A DNA stretch of 64,000 nucleotides. It comes from Embleya sp040605455. Its GTDB lineage: Bacteria > Actinomycetota > Actinomycetes > Streptomycetales > Streptomycetaceae. Shown one piece after another: positions 8,321 through 16,925 of the stretch. How positions within the stretch are numbered: the first letter of the stretch is position 1; every line of letters begins with the position of its first letter. A program made the translations under genes and the position numbers. The stretch spans positions 84,859 through 148,858 of the forward strand of contig NZ_JBEXCV010000001.1 of NCBI RefSeq assembly GCF_040605455.1. Reading direction: 5' to 3'. The notes beneath the pieces are model-generated. The model searched no databases. It was not told the origin of the DNA and saw nothing but the letters and a program-made list of their open reading frames with translations.

Positions 8321-9000
8321 GCGGGCAGGCGACGTTGCGGATCGTGGTGGCCGACGACCAGGAGGTGGTCCGGGCCGGTTTCGCCGCACTCCTGGACACC
8401 CAACCGGACTTCGTCGTGGTCGGCACCGCCGCGGACGGTGCGGAGGCGATCGTGCGCTGCCGCGAGCAGCGGCCCGACATCGTGGTGATGGACGTGCGGA
8501 TGCCGGTCATGGACGGCATCGAGGCGACCCGGCTCATCCGCACCGGCGGCACCGACGGCGAGCCGCCCCGAATCCTCATGTTGACCACGTTCGACCTCGA
8601 CGAGCACGTCTACGACGCGCTGGTCGCGGGTGCCGGCGGGTTCCTGATCAAGGACGTGACCGCCGAACGCCTCTTCGACGCGGTGCGCGTGGTGGCCGCC
8701 GGCGAGGCGCTCCTCGCGCCGAGCGTCACCCGCCGGCTGATCGGCGAGTTCACCCGTCTGCGACCGCGCCCGGCCCCGGCCGGTCTGGCGGACCTCACCC
8801 CCCGGGAGGTCGACGTGCTGCGCCTGGTCGCCGAGGGCCTGTCGAACGCCGAGATCGCCGCGCGCCTGGTGGTCGGCGAGGAGACGGTCAAGTCGCACGT
8901 GAGCCGGGTGTTGCGCCGACTGGGCCTGCGCGACCGGGTCCAGGCGGTGGTCATCGCGTACGAATCGGGCCTGGTCGTACCGCGCACCGGCAGCCGCTGA
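8317..9000 (+). CDS. NarL/LuxR-type response regulator
   Basis: A 227-residue regulator with a receiver domain (VADDQEVVRAGF acidic pair, phospho-acceptor D59 in DIVVMDVRMPVMDG, T/K later in LTTF and IKDV) and a C-terminal LuxR helix-turn-helix (LTPREVDVLRLVAEGLSN, ETVKSHVSRVLRRLGL). It begins at GTG 8317 inside the stop of the kinase gene, so the pair is translationally coupled. It presumably binds near the divergent ABC exporter operon. Confidence 0.93.
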   Translation: MSGQATLRIVVADDQEVVRAGFAALLDTQPDFVVVGTAADGAEAIVRCREQRPDIVVMDVRMPVMDGIEATRLIRTGGTDGEPPRILMLTTFDLDEHVYDALVAGAGGFLIKDVTAERLFDAVRVVAAGEALLAPSVTRRLIGEFTRLRPRPAPAGLADLTPREVDVLRLVAEGLSNAEIAARLVVGEETVKSHVSRVLRRLGLRDRVQAVVIAYESGLVVPRTGSR

Positions 9001-9111
9001 ACCCACCGGCCCCGCGGCGCTCGCGGCCCGCCGCACCCGCGCGAACCCGGCTCGGGGCGGCGTCGGCGAGTCCGAGTGCGTGTCCGGCGCCCGCCGGGAG
9101 ATCATCGAAGG

Positions 9112-9708
9112 ATGAATACGACAGTGCACCTCGCCCAGCAGGCCGAGGCGGACGAATTGCTCGGACGCAGTGCGTTGGCGGCGCTGGTCGGCATGCTCCT
9201 GGATCAGCAGATCCCGATGGAATGGGCCTTCGCCGGCCCATACACGATCTCCCAACGCCTGGGCCGCACCGACCTGGACGCGCACGAGATCGCCGAGTAC
9301 GACCCGGACGGATTCGCCGAACTCCTGTCCGGCAAGCCTGCCGTGCACCGTTATCCCGGGTCGATGGCCAACCGCGTGCAGCAGTTGTGCCGATACCTGG
9401 TCGAGCACTACGACGGCGAGGCGGGCGCGGTGTGGGCCGACGCGGCGACCGGCACGGAGTTGCTCAAGCGTCTCCAGGAGTTGCCTGGCTTCGGGAAGCA
9501 GAAGGCACAGATCTTCCTGGCCCTGCTCGGCAAGCAGTACGGCGTGACCCCGAAGGGTTGGCGCGAGGCGGCCGGCGGCTACGGCGAGGTCGGCTCGTAT
9601 CGGTCGGTGGCCGACATCACCGGCCCCGAGTCGTTGGCCAAGGTTCGCGCGTACAAGCAGGAGGCCAAGCGCGCGGCCAAGGCCGCCGAGGCGGCGAAAA
9701 ACTCCTGA
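9112..9708 (+). CDS. HhH-GPD family base-excision repair protein
   Basis: A 198-residue protein with the helix-hairpin-helix motif LPGFGKQKAQIFLALLGKQ in its second half and the core ALVGMLLDQQIPMEWAF typical of the small actinobacterial HhH-GPD family. By homology it would be a DNA glycosylase-like repair protein, but the catalytic Asp of classical members is not obvious here and the family is little studied. The last 20 residues are Lys/Ala-rich (KRAAKAAEAAKNS), fitting DNA contact. Start ATG 9112 follows GAAGGA. It is monocistronic and convergent with the MFS gene. Confidence 0.85.
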   Translation: MNTTVHLAQQAEADELLGRSALAALVGMLLDQQIPMEWAFAGPYTISQRLGRTDLDAHEIAEYDPDGFAELLSGKPAVHRYPGSMANRVQQLCRYLVEHYDGEAGAVWADAATGTELLKRLQELPGFGKQKAQIFLALLGKQYGVTPKGWREAAGGYGEVGSYRSVADITGPESLAKVRAYKQEAKRAAKAAEAAKNS

Positions 9709-9720
9709 CCGACCCGATGC

Positions 9721-9783
9721 CGTGGCCGGGCCCTCCACCGCCTCCCGACCACGACACCGTCCGGGAGGCCACGCACGCAGCCG
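9721..9783. terminator. Nested inverted repeats between convergent genes
   Basis: Outer arms CGTGGCC (9721-9727)/GGCCACG (9777-9783) and inner arms CCTCCCG (9741-9747)/CGGGAGG (9772-9778) lie just after the HhH-GPD gene; outer and inner right arms share two bases, so they would be alternative folds. No U-tract. A terminator is likely by position. Confidence 0.4.
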
Positions 9784-9932
9784 TCGGCCGCAGCCAAAGC
9801 CCGCCACCACTGTCAGTCCCACACCCGACACCAACCCGGGCCCGGCCCTGAGCCCCGGCCCTGGCCTGCGGCCCCCGGCCCCCGGCCCCCGGACCGTGAC
9901 GCACCGGCCGCGAGCCCTCGCCCCACCACCGA

Positions 9933-11459
9933 TCACGAACCCGGCATCGCCCCGGCCGCCCCGGCCACCGTCGAATCCGCCGCCGAGGCCACCGAGGCTC
10001 CCAAAGCCGCCGGCGTCCCGGAAGTCCCCGCGGTCCCCGCGGTCCCGGAGGTCCTCGAAGCCCCGGCAGTCCCCGAAGCCCCAGCCCCCGCGCCCCGCCC
10101 CGGCCGCGGCAAGAACAGCGCCGCCGTCGCGGTGAGCAAGGTCGCCGCGCCCAGGATGTACCAGGCCCGGTCGTACCCGTCGAGCGTGGCCGGCGCACCC
10201 ACCGCCGCGACGAACACCGCGACGCCGAGCGCCGCGCCGACCTGACGCAGCATGGTGATCACTCCCGAGCCGGTGGCGAACCGGTCCGGGGTCAGTGCGC
10301 CGGTCGCGGTGGCGATCAGCGTGGGCAGAATCAGGCCGACACCGATCCCGGTGAGGATCGAGCCGGGCAGCAGGTCGCTCGCGTAGTGCGCGTGCGGTTC
10401 GAGCCGGGCGATCCACCACCCCAGACCCGCGCTGAACGAGAGTCCGCCGACCACGACCAACGGTCCGGGTCCGAAGCGGGCCACGTAGCGGCCGGCCACA
10501 ATGCTCACGAACGGCACGCACAGCGGTCCGGGCACGGTGCCCAGCCCGGTGCGCAGCGCGCTCCAGCCCCACACGGTCTGCATCCACATCGTGCCGGAGA
10601 TCAGCATCCCGGCGAACGCGATCCCGAACAGGATGTTGGCGATGCCCGAGACCGCATAGGTGCGGTTGCGCACCAGTGCGCCCTCGACCACCGGGCGCGG
10701 ATGGCGCCCGTTGCGCAGCAGGAAGCCGGCCACGAACATCAGGGTGAGCACCCAGACGCCCACCGTACGACCGGACGACCAGCCCCAGTCCGGCGCGCGC
10801 ACCACACCCAGCGACAGCGCGCCGATCGCCACGGTCAACAATGCGGCGCCGAGCAGGTCGGGCAGCGGCCCCCGGTCGGTGGGCGCCGGGTCGGGCAGCC
10901 GACGCGCGCCGAGTACCAGCGTGAACACGCCGATCGGCAGGTTGACCAGGAAGACCCAGCGCCAACCGGGTTCGAGCAGCAGCCCGCCCAGGATCGGACC
11001 GAGGGCTGCGGCGAGTCCGCCGATCGCGGCCCACGCACGGATCACCGCGCCGCGCCGCTCGGCCGGATAGGAGGTGAGCAGCAGGCCGAGCGACGCGGGC
11101 ATCAGCAGCGCGGCGCCGACCGCCTGGGCGAGGCGGGCGATCACCAGCACCGCGAGCGTGGGCGACGCGGCGCACAGCGCGGAAGCCACGGTGAACACCG
11201 CGATTCCGGCCAGAAACGCACGCCGGTGGCCGATCCGGTCGGACAGGCGGCCGGCCGGTACCAGGAGCGCGGCGAATACCACGGTGTAGGCGTTGAGCAC
11301 CCAGGACAGGTCGGCGAGCGAGGCGTCGGACCAGGTCTCGGCCAGCGACGGCATCGCCACGTTGACGATGAACAGGTCGAGATTGACGAGCACGACGCCC
11401 GCGCAGACCAGGACTGCGGCGAGCGCGCGTGGCGGGTGATCCGGATCGGTGCTGGCCAT
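9933..11459 (-). CDS. MFS multidrug efflux transporter (DHA2, 14-helix)
   Basis: A 508-residue transporter. The N-terminus LVNLDLFIVNVAMPSLAETW and the motif A loop GRLSDRIGHRRAFLAG are diagnostic of DHA2 drug/proton antiporters, followed by the motif C-like ALGPILGGLL. The last 60 residues are a low-complexity Gly/Ala/Ser/Thr tail (GTAGTAGTSGTP) from slippage-prone DNA near 10010-10090. ATG 11457-11459 follows GAGAGG. It is divergent from the HxlR regulator at 11572, which very probably represses it through dyads in the 112-base gap. Drug substrates unknown. Confidence 0.9.
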   Translation of the reverse strand: MASTDPDHPPRALAAVLVCAGVVLVNLDLFIVNVAMPSLAETWSDASLADLSWVLNAYTVVFAALLVPAGRLSDRIGHRRAFLAGIAVFTVASALCAASPTLAVLVIARLAQAVGAALLMPASLGLLLTSYPAERRGAVIRAWAAIGGLAAALGPILGGLLLEPGWRWVFLVNLPIGVFTLVLGARRLPDPAPTDRGPLPDLLGAALLTVAIGALSLGVVRAPDWGWSSGRTVGVWVLTLMFVAGFLLRNGRHPRPVVEGALVRNRTYAVSGIANILFGIAFAGMLISGTMWMQTVWGWSALRTGLGTVPGPLCVPFVSIVAGRYVARFGPGPLVVVGGLSFSAGLGWWIARLEPHAHYASDLLPGSILTGIGVGLILPTLIATATGALTPDRFATGSGVITMLRQVGAALGVAVFVAAVGAPATLDGYDRAWYILGAATLLTATAALFLPRPGRGAGAGASGTAGASRTSGTAGTAGTSGTPAALGASVASAADSTVAGAAGAMPGS

Positions 11460-11479
11460 GACGGCGCGGCCTCTCGGTC

Positions 11480-11554
11480 GAGTTCTGTGACGAAACTCAA
11501 AGTAGGGCTCGTAAGTTCTATAATGCAACTTACTGAGTTCCATGAAAGGACTCA
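11480..11554. promoter_or_regulatory. HxlR operator region: perfect dyad GTAAGTT-N9-AACTTAC over a TATAAT box
   Basis: The best dyad is 11511-11517/11527-11533 with a nine-base centre containing TATAAT (11519-11524), a consensus -10 in rightward orientation. A weaker copy with the same spacing, GAGTT-N9-AACTC, lies at 11480-11498, its centre 33 bases away; TGAGT-N11-ACTCA lies at 11534-11554. Leftward, TTGCAT-N18-TACTTT could drive the MFS gene. The layout suits autoregulation plus repression of the transporter. Confidence 0.6.
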
Positions 11555-11571
11555 CCCGTTAGGATGACGCC

Positions 11572-12066
11572 ATGCGTCGGAAGAGTTTCCAGGAGATGCC
11601 CTGCTCGGTCGCCCAGTTCCTGGAGGTGGCCGGAGAGTGGTGGACGATGCTGATCGTGCGGGACGCCTTCTTGGGCGTGACCCGCTTCGACGACTTCCAC
11701 GAGCGGCTGGGCATCTCCCGCAACGTGCTCACCCAGCGGCTGGAACACCTGATCGAACACGGCGTCCTGGTCCGCGAGGCGTACCAGGACAAGCCGGCAC
11801 GCTACGACTACCGACTGACCGACAAAGGCCGCACGCTGTGGCCGGTCCTCAACGCGATGCGTCAGTGGGGCGACCAGTGGGCCGCGCCGGACGGGCCGCC
11901 GCTGATCGTCACGCACGCCAACTGCGGCCAACCCTCCACGGCCGTACACGTCTGCTCACACTGCGGGGAACCGCTGACCTCGCACGACCTGCGCGCCTCG
12001 GCCGGCCCCGGCGCCCGGGGCAGCCTCCTCGACGGCCTGCCCCGCCGAGCCACGCCCAGCGCCTGA
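11572..12066 (+). CDS. HxlR-family winged-helix transcriptional regulator
   Basis: A 164-residue regulator with the HxlR signature near the N-terminus: C11 in EMPCSVAQFLEVAGEWWTMLIVRD and the recognition region FDDFHERLGISRNVLTQRL. A C-terminal extension carries two Cys pairs (HANCGQ, HVCSHCGEPL) that could bind zinc; plain HxlR proteins are about 110-120 residues, so this tail is notable though common in actinomycete members. Start ATG 11572 follows AGGATGACGCC. Divergent from the DHA2 transporter. Confidence 0.9.
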   Translation: MRRKSFQEMPCSVAQFLEVAGEWWTMLIVRDAFLGVTRFDDFHERLGISRNVLTQRLEHLIEHGVLVREAYQDKPARYDYRLTDKGRTLWPVLNAMRQWGDQWAAPDGPPLIVTHANCGQPSTAVHVCSHCGEPLTSHDLRASAGPGARGSLLDGLPRRATPSA

Positions 12067-12071
12067 AGCGA

Positions 12072-12190
12072 CACCCGGCACCCGAAGCAGCACCCGCACC
12101 CGAGCGACGGCCGAAGCGGTGCCCGGCACCCGAGCGACGCCCGCCGGCCGAAGTGATGCCCGGCACCCGAAAGCCGGCGGACCACAAGCC
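12072..12190. repeat. Imperfect direct repeats CCCGGCACCCGA
   Basis: Three copies (near 12072, 12120 and 12158) with variants between, in the 207-base gap after the HxlR gene. No gene or clear terminator is seen here. Confidence 0.5.
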
Positions 12191-12273
12191 GCCCCACACC
12201 CGAGAAGCCGACGCCGGCAAGCGCCGGCCGAGCGATCACAGCCCGGCCGGCATTCAAGCCGAATACCCGAAGG

Positions 12274-12531
12274 TCAGAGCTCCGGCGGAGCCGGCGGCGC
12301 CGCCGGCAAAACGGTGAACCCGAGCTTCGTCAGCGCCCGCGAGACCTCCGCCGCGCTGAAATCACGCGGAAGTTGTCCCGTGATCACCGATCCCACCTGC
12401 TTGACCGGATAGGTACGGCGCCCGATACGGACCGATTCGCCGGTGATCGGGTCGGGCTTGACCCCGCTCATCGCACGCTCCACCTCGTTCATCTGCAGGT
12501 GGAAGGACTGGCCAGCGATCGTGCAGCGCAT
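12274..12531 (-). CDS. Small conserved actinomycete protein of unknown function
   Basis: An 85-residue protein (MRCTIAGQSFHLQMNEVERA, later IGRRTYPVKQVGSVITGQ and DFSAAEVSRALTKLGF). The alternation of short strands and helices suggests one compact domain; the pattern of a Tyr-Pro-x-Lys-Gln motif followed by a basic helix resembles small Streptomyces proteins annotated only as hypothetical. A good GAGG ribosome site precedes ATG 12529-12531. It ends in a Pro/Ala tail. It stands alone, divergent from the XRE regulator. No function is proposed. Confidence 0.7.
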   Translation of the reverse strand: MRCTIAGQSFHLQMNEVERAMSGVKPDPITGESVRIGRRTYPVKQVGSVITGQLPRDFSAAEVSRALTKLGFTVLPAAPPAPPEL

Positions 12532-12805
12532 ATTGCCTCAGCAAAGGAAGGGGTGAGTGCTACCGGTGTGGCAAGTCTTGCGCAGTCCCGGCCGCAAGCA
12601 CAGTCCACGACCGCCGTCCGAGGGCCGGCCGGGTAATACGGGGTGATATGTCACATCGTGTCGGGTCGGGTTCCAGCCTCGTACACCCATCCGGCAAAAG
12701 CGGAATGACTCGTTCCACCGCAGACAACCCCTACCGTCGTCTGTCACCCTGCTCCGGGCAGTGACCAACCGTCGACCATCCGGAGTTACCTCGGGGAGGA
12801 CGAAC

Positions 12806-14233
12806 GTGAACAGGCTCCCGAACGCGCCCGTCACCACAAAGGTCGCGTCCCCACCGCTAAAGGTCGCGTCGACACCGTTGTGGGCGGAGTTCGGCCGCAC
12901 ACTGCGGACCCGGCGCCGCCTGGCGGGAATGACGCAGCAGCAGCTCGGACTACGCGTCGGCTACCACCACAGCCTGATCAGCAAGCTGGAGGCCGGCCTG
13001 CGCGAGCCGCCCGCCGGCCTACCACGCCGACTCGACGATCTCCTGGACACCGGCGGGGACCTGTCCGCGCTGTTGACGAGCCGATCGATCCCGCCACCCG
13101 CCCTGCACCGCACCCACTTCTCGGTGATCCCCGGCGGCGAGGCGCCCGCCGGCCTGGCGCCGCTGGCCGACCGGTTCTGGCCCGATCGGCTGCCCTACCA
13201 CGGGCTGCCCTGCCCGCTGCACGGCAAGGACGGCTGCCACGAGTGCGAGGTGCCGCCGTACGCCGACGCGCTCACCATCCTGGGCGGCATCGACGGGAAC
13301 AACCCCGCCGGCGTCGATCCCGACGTCGTACACGTGCTCACGGCCCTGCTCGGCGGCTACACCCAGGCCGGTCTGCACGGCGGCGCCACCACCGGGCTGG
13401 TCGGCTCGGTCGAGTACGTGCTCCGCCGGATCGTCAGTTGGGCCGAATCGCTCAACGCGCACGGCCGTTCGCCGCACGCGCAGTTGCGCTTGGCCGCCGA
13501 CTACGCCCAGTTGGCCGGTCGGTTCCGGATGCAGCAGGGGCAGAGCGTGATCGGCATGGCCTGGTACGACCGTGGGCTCAACTGGGCCGACGTGTGCGAG
13601 AGCGCGGGCGCCCGCGCGTCGTTGCTCGGCGACGTGTGCTCGCTGGCCCGGCTGGACGGCGACGCGGCGGCGGCGCTGGCCTACGCCCGCGCGCTGGAGG
13701 CGGTGGATCCCGATCGGGCCTGGATCACCACGCTGGCCCAGCTGTACCAGGCGCGCGGCCACGCGCTCGACGGCGACATCGCCGAGTGCCGCCGGCGCAT
13801 CACCACCGCACACCGACACGTGAATCGCTTCGACGAACGCGACCGGGACGAGGCGCCGTGGTTGACCGGCTTGGCCGGCCGCCTGCGGATGGAGGCCACC
13901 ATCGGCGGCGCATTGCGCGACCTGGCCGCGCGCACCGGCGACCTCCCCTCGGCGCGCTCGGCGGTCCGGTCGGTGCAGGCAGCGCTCGACCTGCTGCCGG
14001 TGTCGATGCGACCGGCGCGGGTGTTGCTCACCGTGCGCCTGGCGGACGCGCTCGCGTGCGCCGGCCAACCGGACGCGGCGGTGCTCGCCGCCGCGCCGGT
14101 GGTGCACGAGGCGGCGGGCCTGGGCACGGCCACCACCAATCGGGAACTACTGAGCCTGCGCCGACGTCTGAGTCGGCATTGGAGCGATCTGCCCGAGGTC
14201 CGCGACCTGTTGGAGCAGATGCCCGGTCACTGA
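12806..14233 (+). CDS. XRE-family helix-turn-helix regulator with TPR-like sensor domain
   Basis: A 475-residue protein. Residues about 30-90 form the HTH (FGRTLRTRRRLAGMTQQQLG, then HHSLISKLEAG); the rest is helical with TPR-like pairs (LALAADYAQLAGRFRMQQGQ, ALAYARALEAVDPDRAW). A Cys/His cluster at about 132-152 (CPLHGKDGCHECEVPPY) could hold a metal. GTG 12806 is chosen because GGGGAGGA lies eight bases before it. This architecture is frequent in Streptomyces, usually of unknown role. It lies between two small genes with no clear operon. Confidence 0.82.
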   Translation: MNRLPNAPVTTKVASPPLKVASTPLWAEFGRTLRTRRRLAGMTQQQLGLRVGYHHSLISKLEAGLREPPAGLPRRLDDLLDTGGDLSALLTSRSIPPPALHRTHFSVIPGGEAPAGLAPLADRFWPDRLPYHGLPCPLHGKDGCHECEVPPYADALTILGGIDGNNPAGVDPDVVHVLTALLGGYTQAGLHGGATTGLVGSVEYVLRRIVSWAESLNAHGRSPHAQLRLAADYAQLAGRFRMQQGQSVIGMAWYDRGLNWADVCESAGARASLLGDVCSLARLDGDAAAALAYARALEAVDPDRAWITTLAQLYQARGHALDGDIAECRRRITTAHRHVNRFDERDRDEAPWLTGLAGRLRMEATIGGALRDLAARTGDLPSARSAVRSVQAALDLLPVSMRPARVLLTVRLADALACAGQPDAAVLAAAPVVHEAAGLGTATTNRELLSLRRRLSRHWSDLPEVRDLLEQMPGH

Positions 14234-14529
14234 GAGGCGGATCGGTGCGGCTCCCGGGGTCGTCGGACAATCCCGGAGCGGGCACCGAAAACCAGCGAAC
14301 GGCCGCCCGATCGGTTGACCCGGCACTCCTGCGACTCCCGGGATCTGCTCGGCGTTTGCCAGAATTTGCCGGCCGTTGCCGATCACTTCACCAAGTCCCC
14401 ACCCCCGTGTGAGTGTTTCGCTCGCTCGGGCACGAACCCGGCCTGCACGGTCGCCCGCGTCGCTCACAAGGCGTACGCGGCGCACGCCGGCGTCGTGGTC
14501 GAGGCCTGCCTTCCGCCCAAGGAGCCTCG

Positions 14530-14760
14530 ATGAATCGCAGAACGACCACGGCCGGGACCGTCCTGGCCATGCTCGCCGGTTTGGCGATCGGCGCGGCCGG
14601 ATCTTCGGCCGCCGCCGACCCGGCGGCCGCAAGCGGCCTGGACAGTCTCGCCAAGGGGCCCGACGAGCAGTACGAACGCCAGGTCGCGACCCCGTGGGTC
14701 GACGACCTCGTGGGACGGCCTACCGGGTATCACACCGTGACGGGGTCGGTCGATCGCGTC
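14530..14760 (+). other. Start of a secreted-protein gene without its own stop (remnant or frameshifted)
   Basis: AAGGAG at 14518-14523 and ATG 14530 introduce a clear signal peptide (MNRRTTTAGTVLAMLAGLAIG, cleavage after SSAAA) and a natural-looking stretch to about residue 75 (DEQYERQVATPWVDDLVG). The frame then becomes Arg-rich and meets no stop before the MepB gene at 14822; it runs on in phase with the TetR gene to 16755. The true 3' end is either lost or shifted. I mark only the credible part. What the protein did is unknown. Confidence 0.4.
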
Positions 14761-14821
14761 ACGGCCGATCGCACGGGGTGCCGCCGCCGGTGCCGCCGGC
14801 CGGTGCCGGCAGGATGCCGGA

Positions 14822-15412
14822 ATGACCACGAATCCCGACCATTGCGACTTCGCCGGGCCCGGGCCCGGACCCGAGTGCGCGCCCACTTCCTGGCCGGTCT
14901 CGCTTCCCGCCGACCTGCTTGCGGCGAAGTCCTTGGTCTACGACCCGAACGGGTTCGTGTGCTCGACGCCGGTGGCCGAGCCGGAGAGCGCGGAGTACGG
15001 GGCCCACGTGTTCACCGTCGACGGCGCCGAGGTGCGCTTCCGGGTCGCCGGGACCACGCCGACCAAGGTCGGCCAGTTCGTCACGCTGTGGCAGCGCTCG
15101 GCCGCCGGCCCGATCGAGCCGCTCGCCGCCGAGGATCCGCTCGACCTGGTGGTGATCAGCTCCCGGCAGGGCGAACACTTCGGGCAGTTCGTCTTTCCGA
15201 AGGCCGTCCTGCGCGAGCGCGGCATCCTCTCGGTGCACGGCAGCGGCGGCAAACGCGGCTTCCGCGTGTATCCGCCGTGGGTGAGCACCACCAACCGGCA
15301 GGCCGACCGGACCCGGGCCTGGCAGCTGGACCACTTCCTCACCATCACGCGGGATGTGCCGCCGGAGCCGGCCCGCAGCCGGGCGCTGTACCACCCGCAC
15401 GACGGGCGGTAG
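14822..15412 (+). CDS. MepB family protein
   Basis: A 196-residue protein matching the MepB family: ESAEYGAHVFTVDGAEVRFRVAGTTPTKVGQFVTLW, then VISSRQGEHFGQFVFPKAVLRERGI and FRVYPPW, are the family's conserved blocks. MepB of Staphylococcus lies in the mepRAB operon but its biochemical role is not settled. Start ATG 14822 has only a weak ribosome site (GGCAGGATG). Monocistronic, convergent with the SRPBCC gene 17 bases downstream. Confidence 0.8.
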   Translation: MTTNPDHCDFAGPGPGPECAPTSWPVSLPADLLAAKSLVYDPNGFVCSTPVAEPESAEYGAHVFTVDGAEVRFRVAGTTPTKVGQFVTLWQRSAAGPIEPLAAEDPLDLVVISSRQGEHFGQFVFPKAVLRERGILSVHGSGGKRGFRVYPPWVSTTNRQADRTRAWQLDHFLTITRDVPPEPARSRALYHPHDGR

Positions 15413-15429
15413 CCGTCCCGGGCCCCGGG

Positions 15430-15969
15430 TCAGGGGGCTTTCGGGGCTGCGGGAGCCGGCGGAGCTCCCCCGCATGCGGCCCGGAGCCGGACCAGCGTCG
15501 TGCGCATGCCGTGGCGATTGCGCGCGGCACGGTGCGCGGGCGGGGTCCCGGTGAAGACCAGGCCGAGCAGTTCGGCGACCCGCCTACGCCAACCGTCGCG
15601 GCGCAGGTCGTTCCAGTACTCGGTGACCAGCGTCCCCTCCTCCGTCGGCGTCAGGCGATAGCCCCAGCGGGCGATCGGCAGGCCGAACGAGGTGACGTCG
15701 AAGGCGAACTCCCGGCCCGGGTCGGCGGTCACGATCCGGCACGTGGTGAACCAGACCCATGGACCTCGGCGGTTGAAGCCGACAAAGTTCCGGCCGCGCG
15801 GCCAGATCGCGAAGACTTCCGGACTCCAGTCCTTGGTCCGCCGCACATCGGCGACCACAGCGTAGACCGCCTCCGGTGGGAAAGGCACGGTCAGCGATTC
15901 CTCGATCTCCCAGACGCGCCCGCTCGTCGCCACCGGTTCGGGTTCGGGTCCGTGCTCATGAGGCTTCAT
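15430..15969 (-). CDS. SRPBCC family protein (polyketide cyclase/START-like fold)
   Basis: A 179-residue protein with the SRPBCC pattern: a strand-helix opening (EESLTVPFPPEAVYAVVADVRRTKDWSPEV), central strands (GPWVWFTTCRIVTADPGREFAFDV, RWGYRLTPTEEGTLVTEYW) and a long C-terminal helix. Such proteins bind hydrophobic ligands. ATG 15967-15969 is chosen by fit to the domain. Divergent from the TetR gene with a palindrome in the 63-base gap, so the TetR protein probably represses it. The last 25 residues are Ala/Pro-rich. Confidence 0.8.
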   Translation of the reverse strand: MKPHEHGPEPEPVATSGRVWEIEESLTVPFPPEAVYAVVADVRRTKDWSPEVFAIWPRGRNFVGFNRRGPWVWFTTCRIVTADPGREFAFDVTSFGLPIARWGYRLTPTEEGTLVTEYWNDLRRDGWRRRVAELLGLVFTGTPPAHRAARNRHGMRTTLVRLRAACGGAPPAPAAPKAP

Positions 15970-15989
15970 GCGCGACACGCTAACACCAT

Positions 15990-16013
15990 ATGCAACGCAA
16001 CGTCGCGTTGTAT
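15990..16013. promoter_or_regulatory. Dyad ATGCAACGC-N6-GCGTTGTAT, probable TetR operator
   Basis: Nine-base arms with a single mismatch around a six-base centre, placed between the SRPBCC and TetR start codons. Typical in length and location for a TetR operator controlling both genes. Confidence 0.6.
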
Positions 16014-16032
16014 TTCGAGTAGGCTTCCCCGC

Positions 16033-16755
16033 ATGAACAACGAGCAGCACACGGCGGGTGCCGGCGGCACGGGTGCCGGCGGCGCAGGCAGCGGTGACAC
16101 GGGCAACGGTTCGGGTAACCGCGCCTCAGGCGACGGCACCCGCGGGAGCGGTGGGCGCGACGGGCGTGGGCCGCGCAAGTCGCGGGAGATCTTCGACGCC
16201 ACGTTGGACCTCCTCGCGGACAAGGGGTACGAGGGACTGACCGTCGAGGGTGTCGCCGAGCGGTCCGGGGTCAACAAGACCACGATCTACCGCTGGTGGC
16301 CGTCCAAGGGTGCGCTCCTGGGCGCCGCGCTCACCGGCACCGGTCGGCTCGACTTCCCGCTGCCCGACACCGGCAGCCTCCGCGGCGACCTCACCGCCCT
16401 GATGAGCAAAATCGTCGCGCTGCTCACCACCGCGCCCACGGCCGACATCGCCGTCGCCACCCTCGGCGCGGTCACCCACAGTCCCGAACTGGCCGAGCAC
16501 ACACGGGCGTTCTTCACCGACCGACTGGCCCGCGAACAACCCCTCTTCGATCGGGCCGTCGCCCGAGGCGAACTTGCCCCGGACGCCGACCCGATGCTCA
16601 TGATGGACCTCCTCGCCGGCGCCGCCTGGCTGCACCTGGTCTTCCGCCGGCTCCCGGCCGACGCGAACTTCGCGGCCCGCACGGTGGACATCGTCCTCGA
16701 CGGTGCCGCCACCGCCTCGGGCGCACGCCGCACTGCGGCGAAAGCGACCCGGTAG
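16033..16755 (+). CDS. TetR/AcrR family transcriptional regulator
   Basis: A 240-residue regulator. The first 45 residues are a Gly-rich disordered leader (GAGGTGAGGAGSGDTGNGSG), then the TetR DNA-binding domain (SREIFDATLDLLADKGYEGL, GVNKTTIYRWWPSKGALLG) and a TetR_C ligand domain resembling the C33-type (YcdC-like) group. No ribosome site stands before ATG 16033, so a leaderless message or a later start is possible. Divergent from the SRPBCC gene; see the dyad at 15990-16013. Confidence 0.88.
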   Translation: MNNEQHTAGAGGTGAGGAGSGDTGNGSGNRASGDGTRGSGGRDGRGPRKSREIFDATLDLLADKGYEGLTVEGVAERSGVNKTTIYRWWPSKGALLGAALTGTGRLDFPLPDTGSLRGDLTALMSKIVALLTTAPTADIAVATLGAVTHSPELAEHTRAFFTDRLAREQPLFDRAVARGELAPDADPMLMMDLLAGAAWLHLVFRRLPADANFAARTVDIVLDGAATASGARRTAAKATR

Positions 16756-16925
16756 TCCCACGGGGGCGCGGAGCAAAGTGGTCGGGGCATGCAGGCGTTG
16801 GATGGCCGACCACAGTCGGTCACCGCCGGCTGGGTTCCTCGGTAACCGATGGCAGTTGATGAGGCGATCACACCGGCACCGAGGCCGGGCTGTCCCGCCT
16901 CGGGATGGAACCTGTCTCGGTGGGG

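Noticed and set aside
10000..10100. Repeat-rich segment as a possible independent element
   Set aside because: It is the low-complexity C-terminal tail of the DHA2 transporter, in frame to its stop at 9933.
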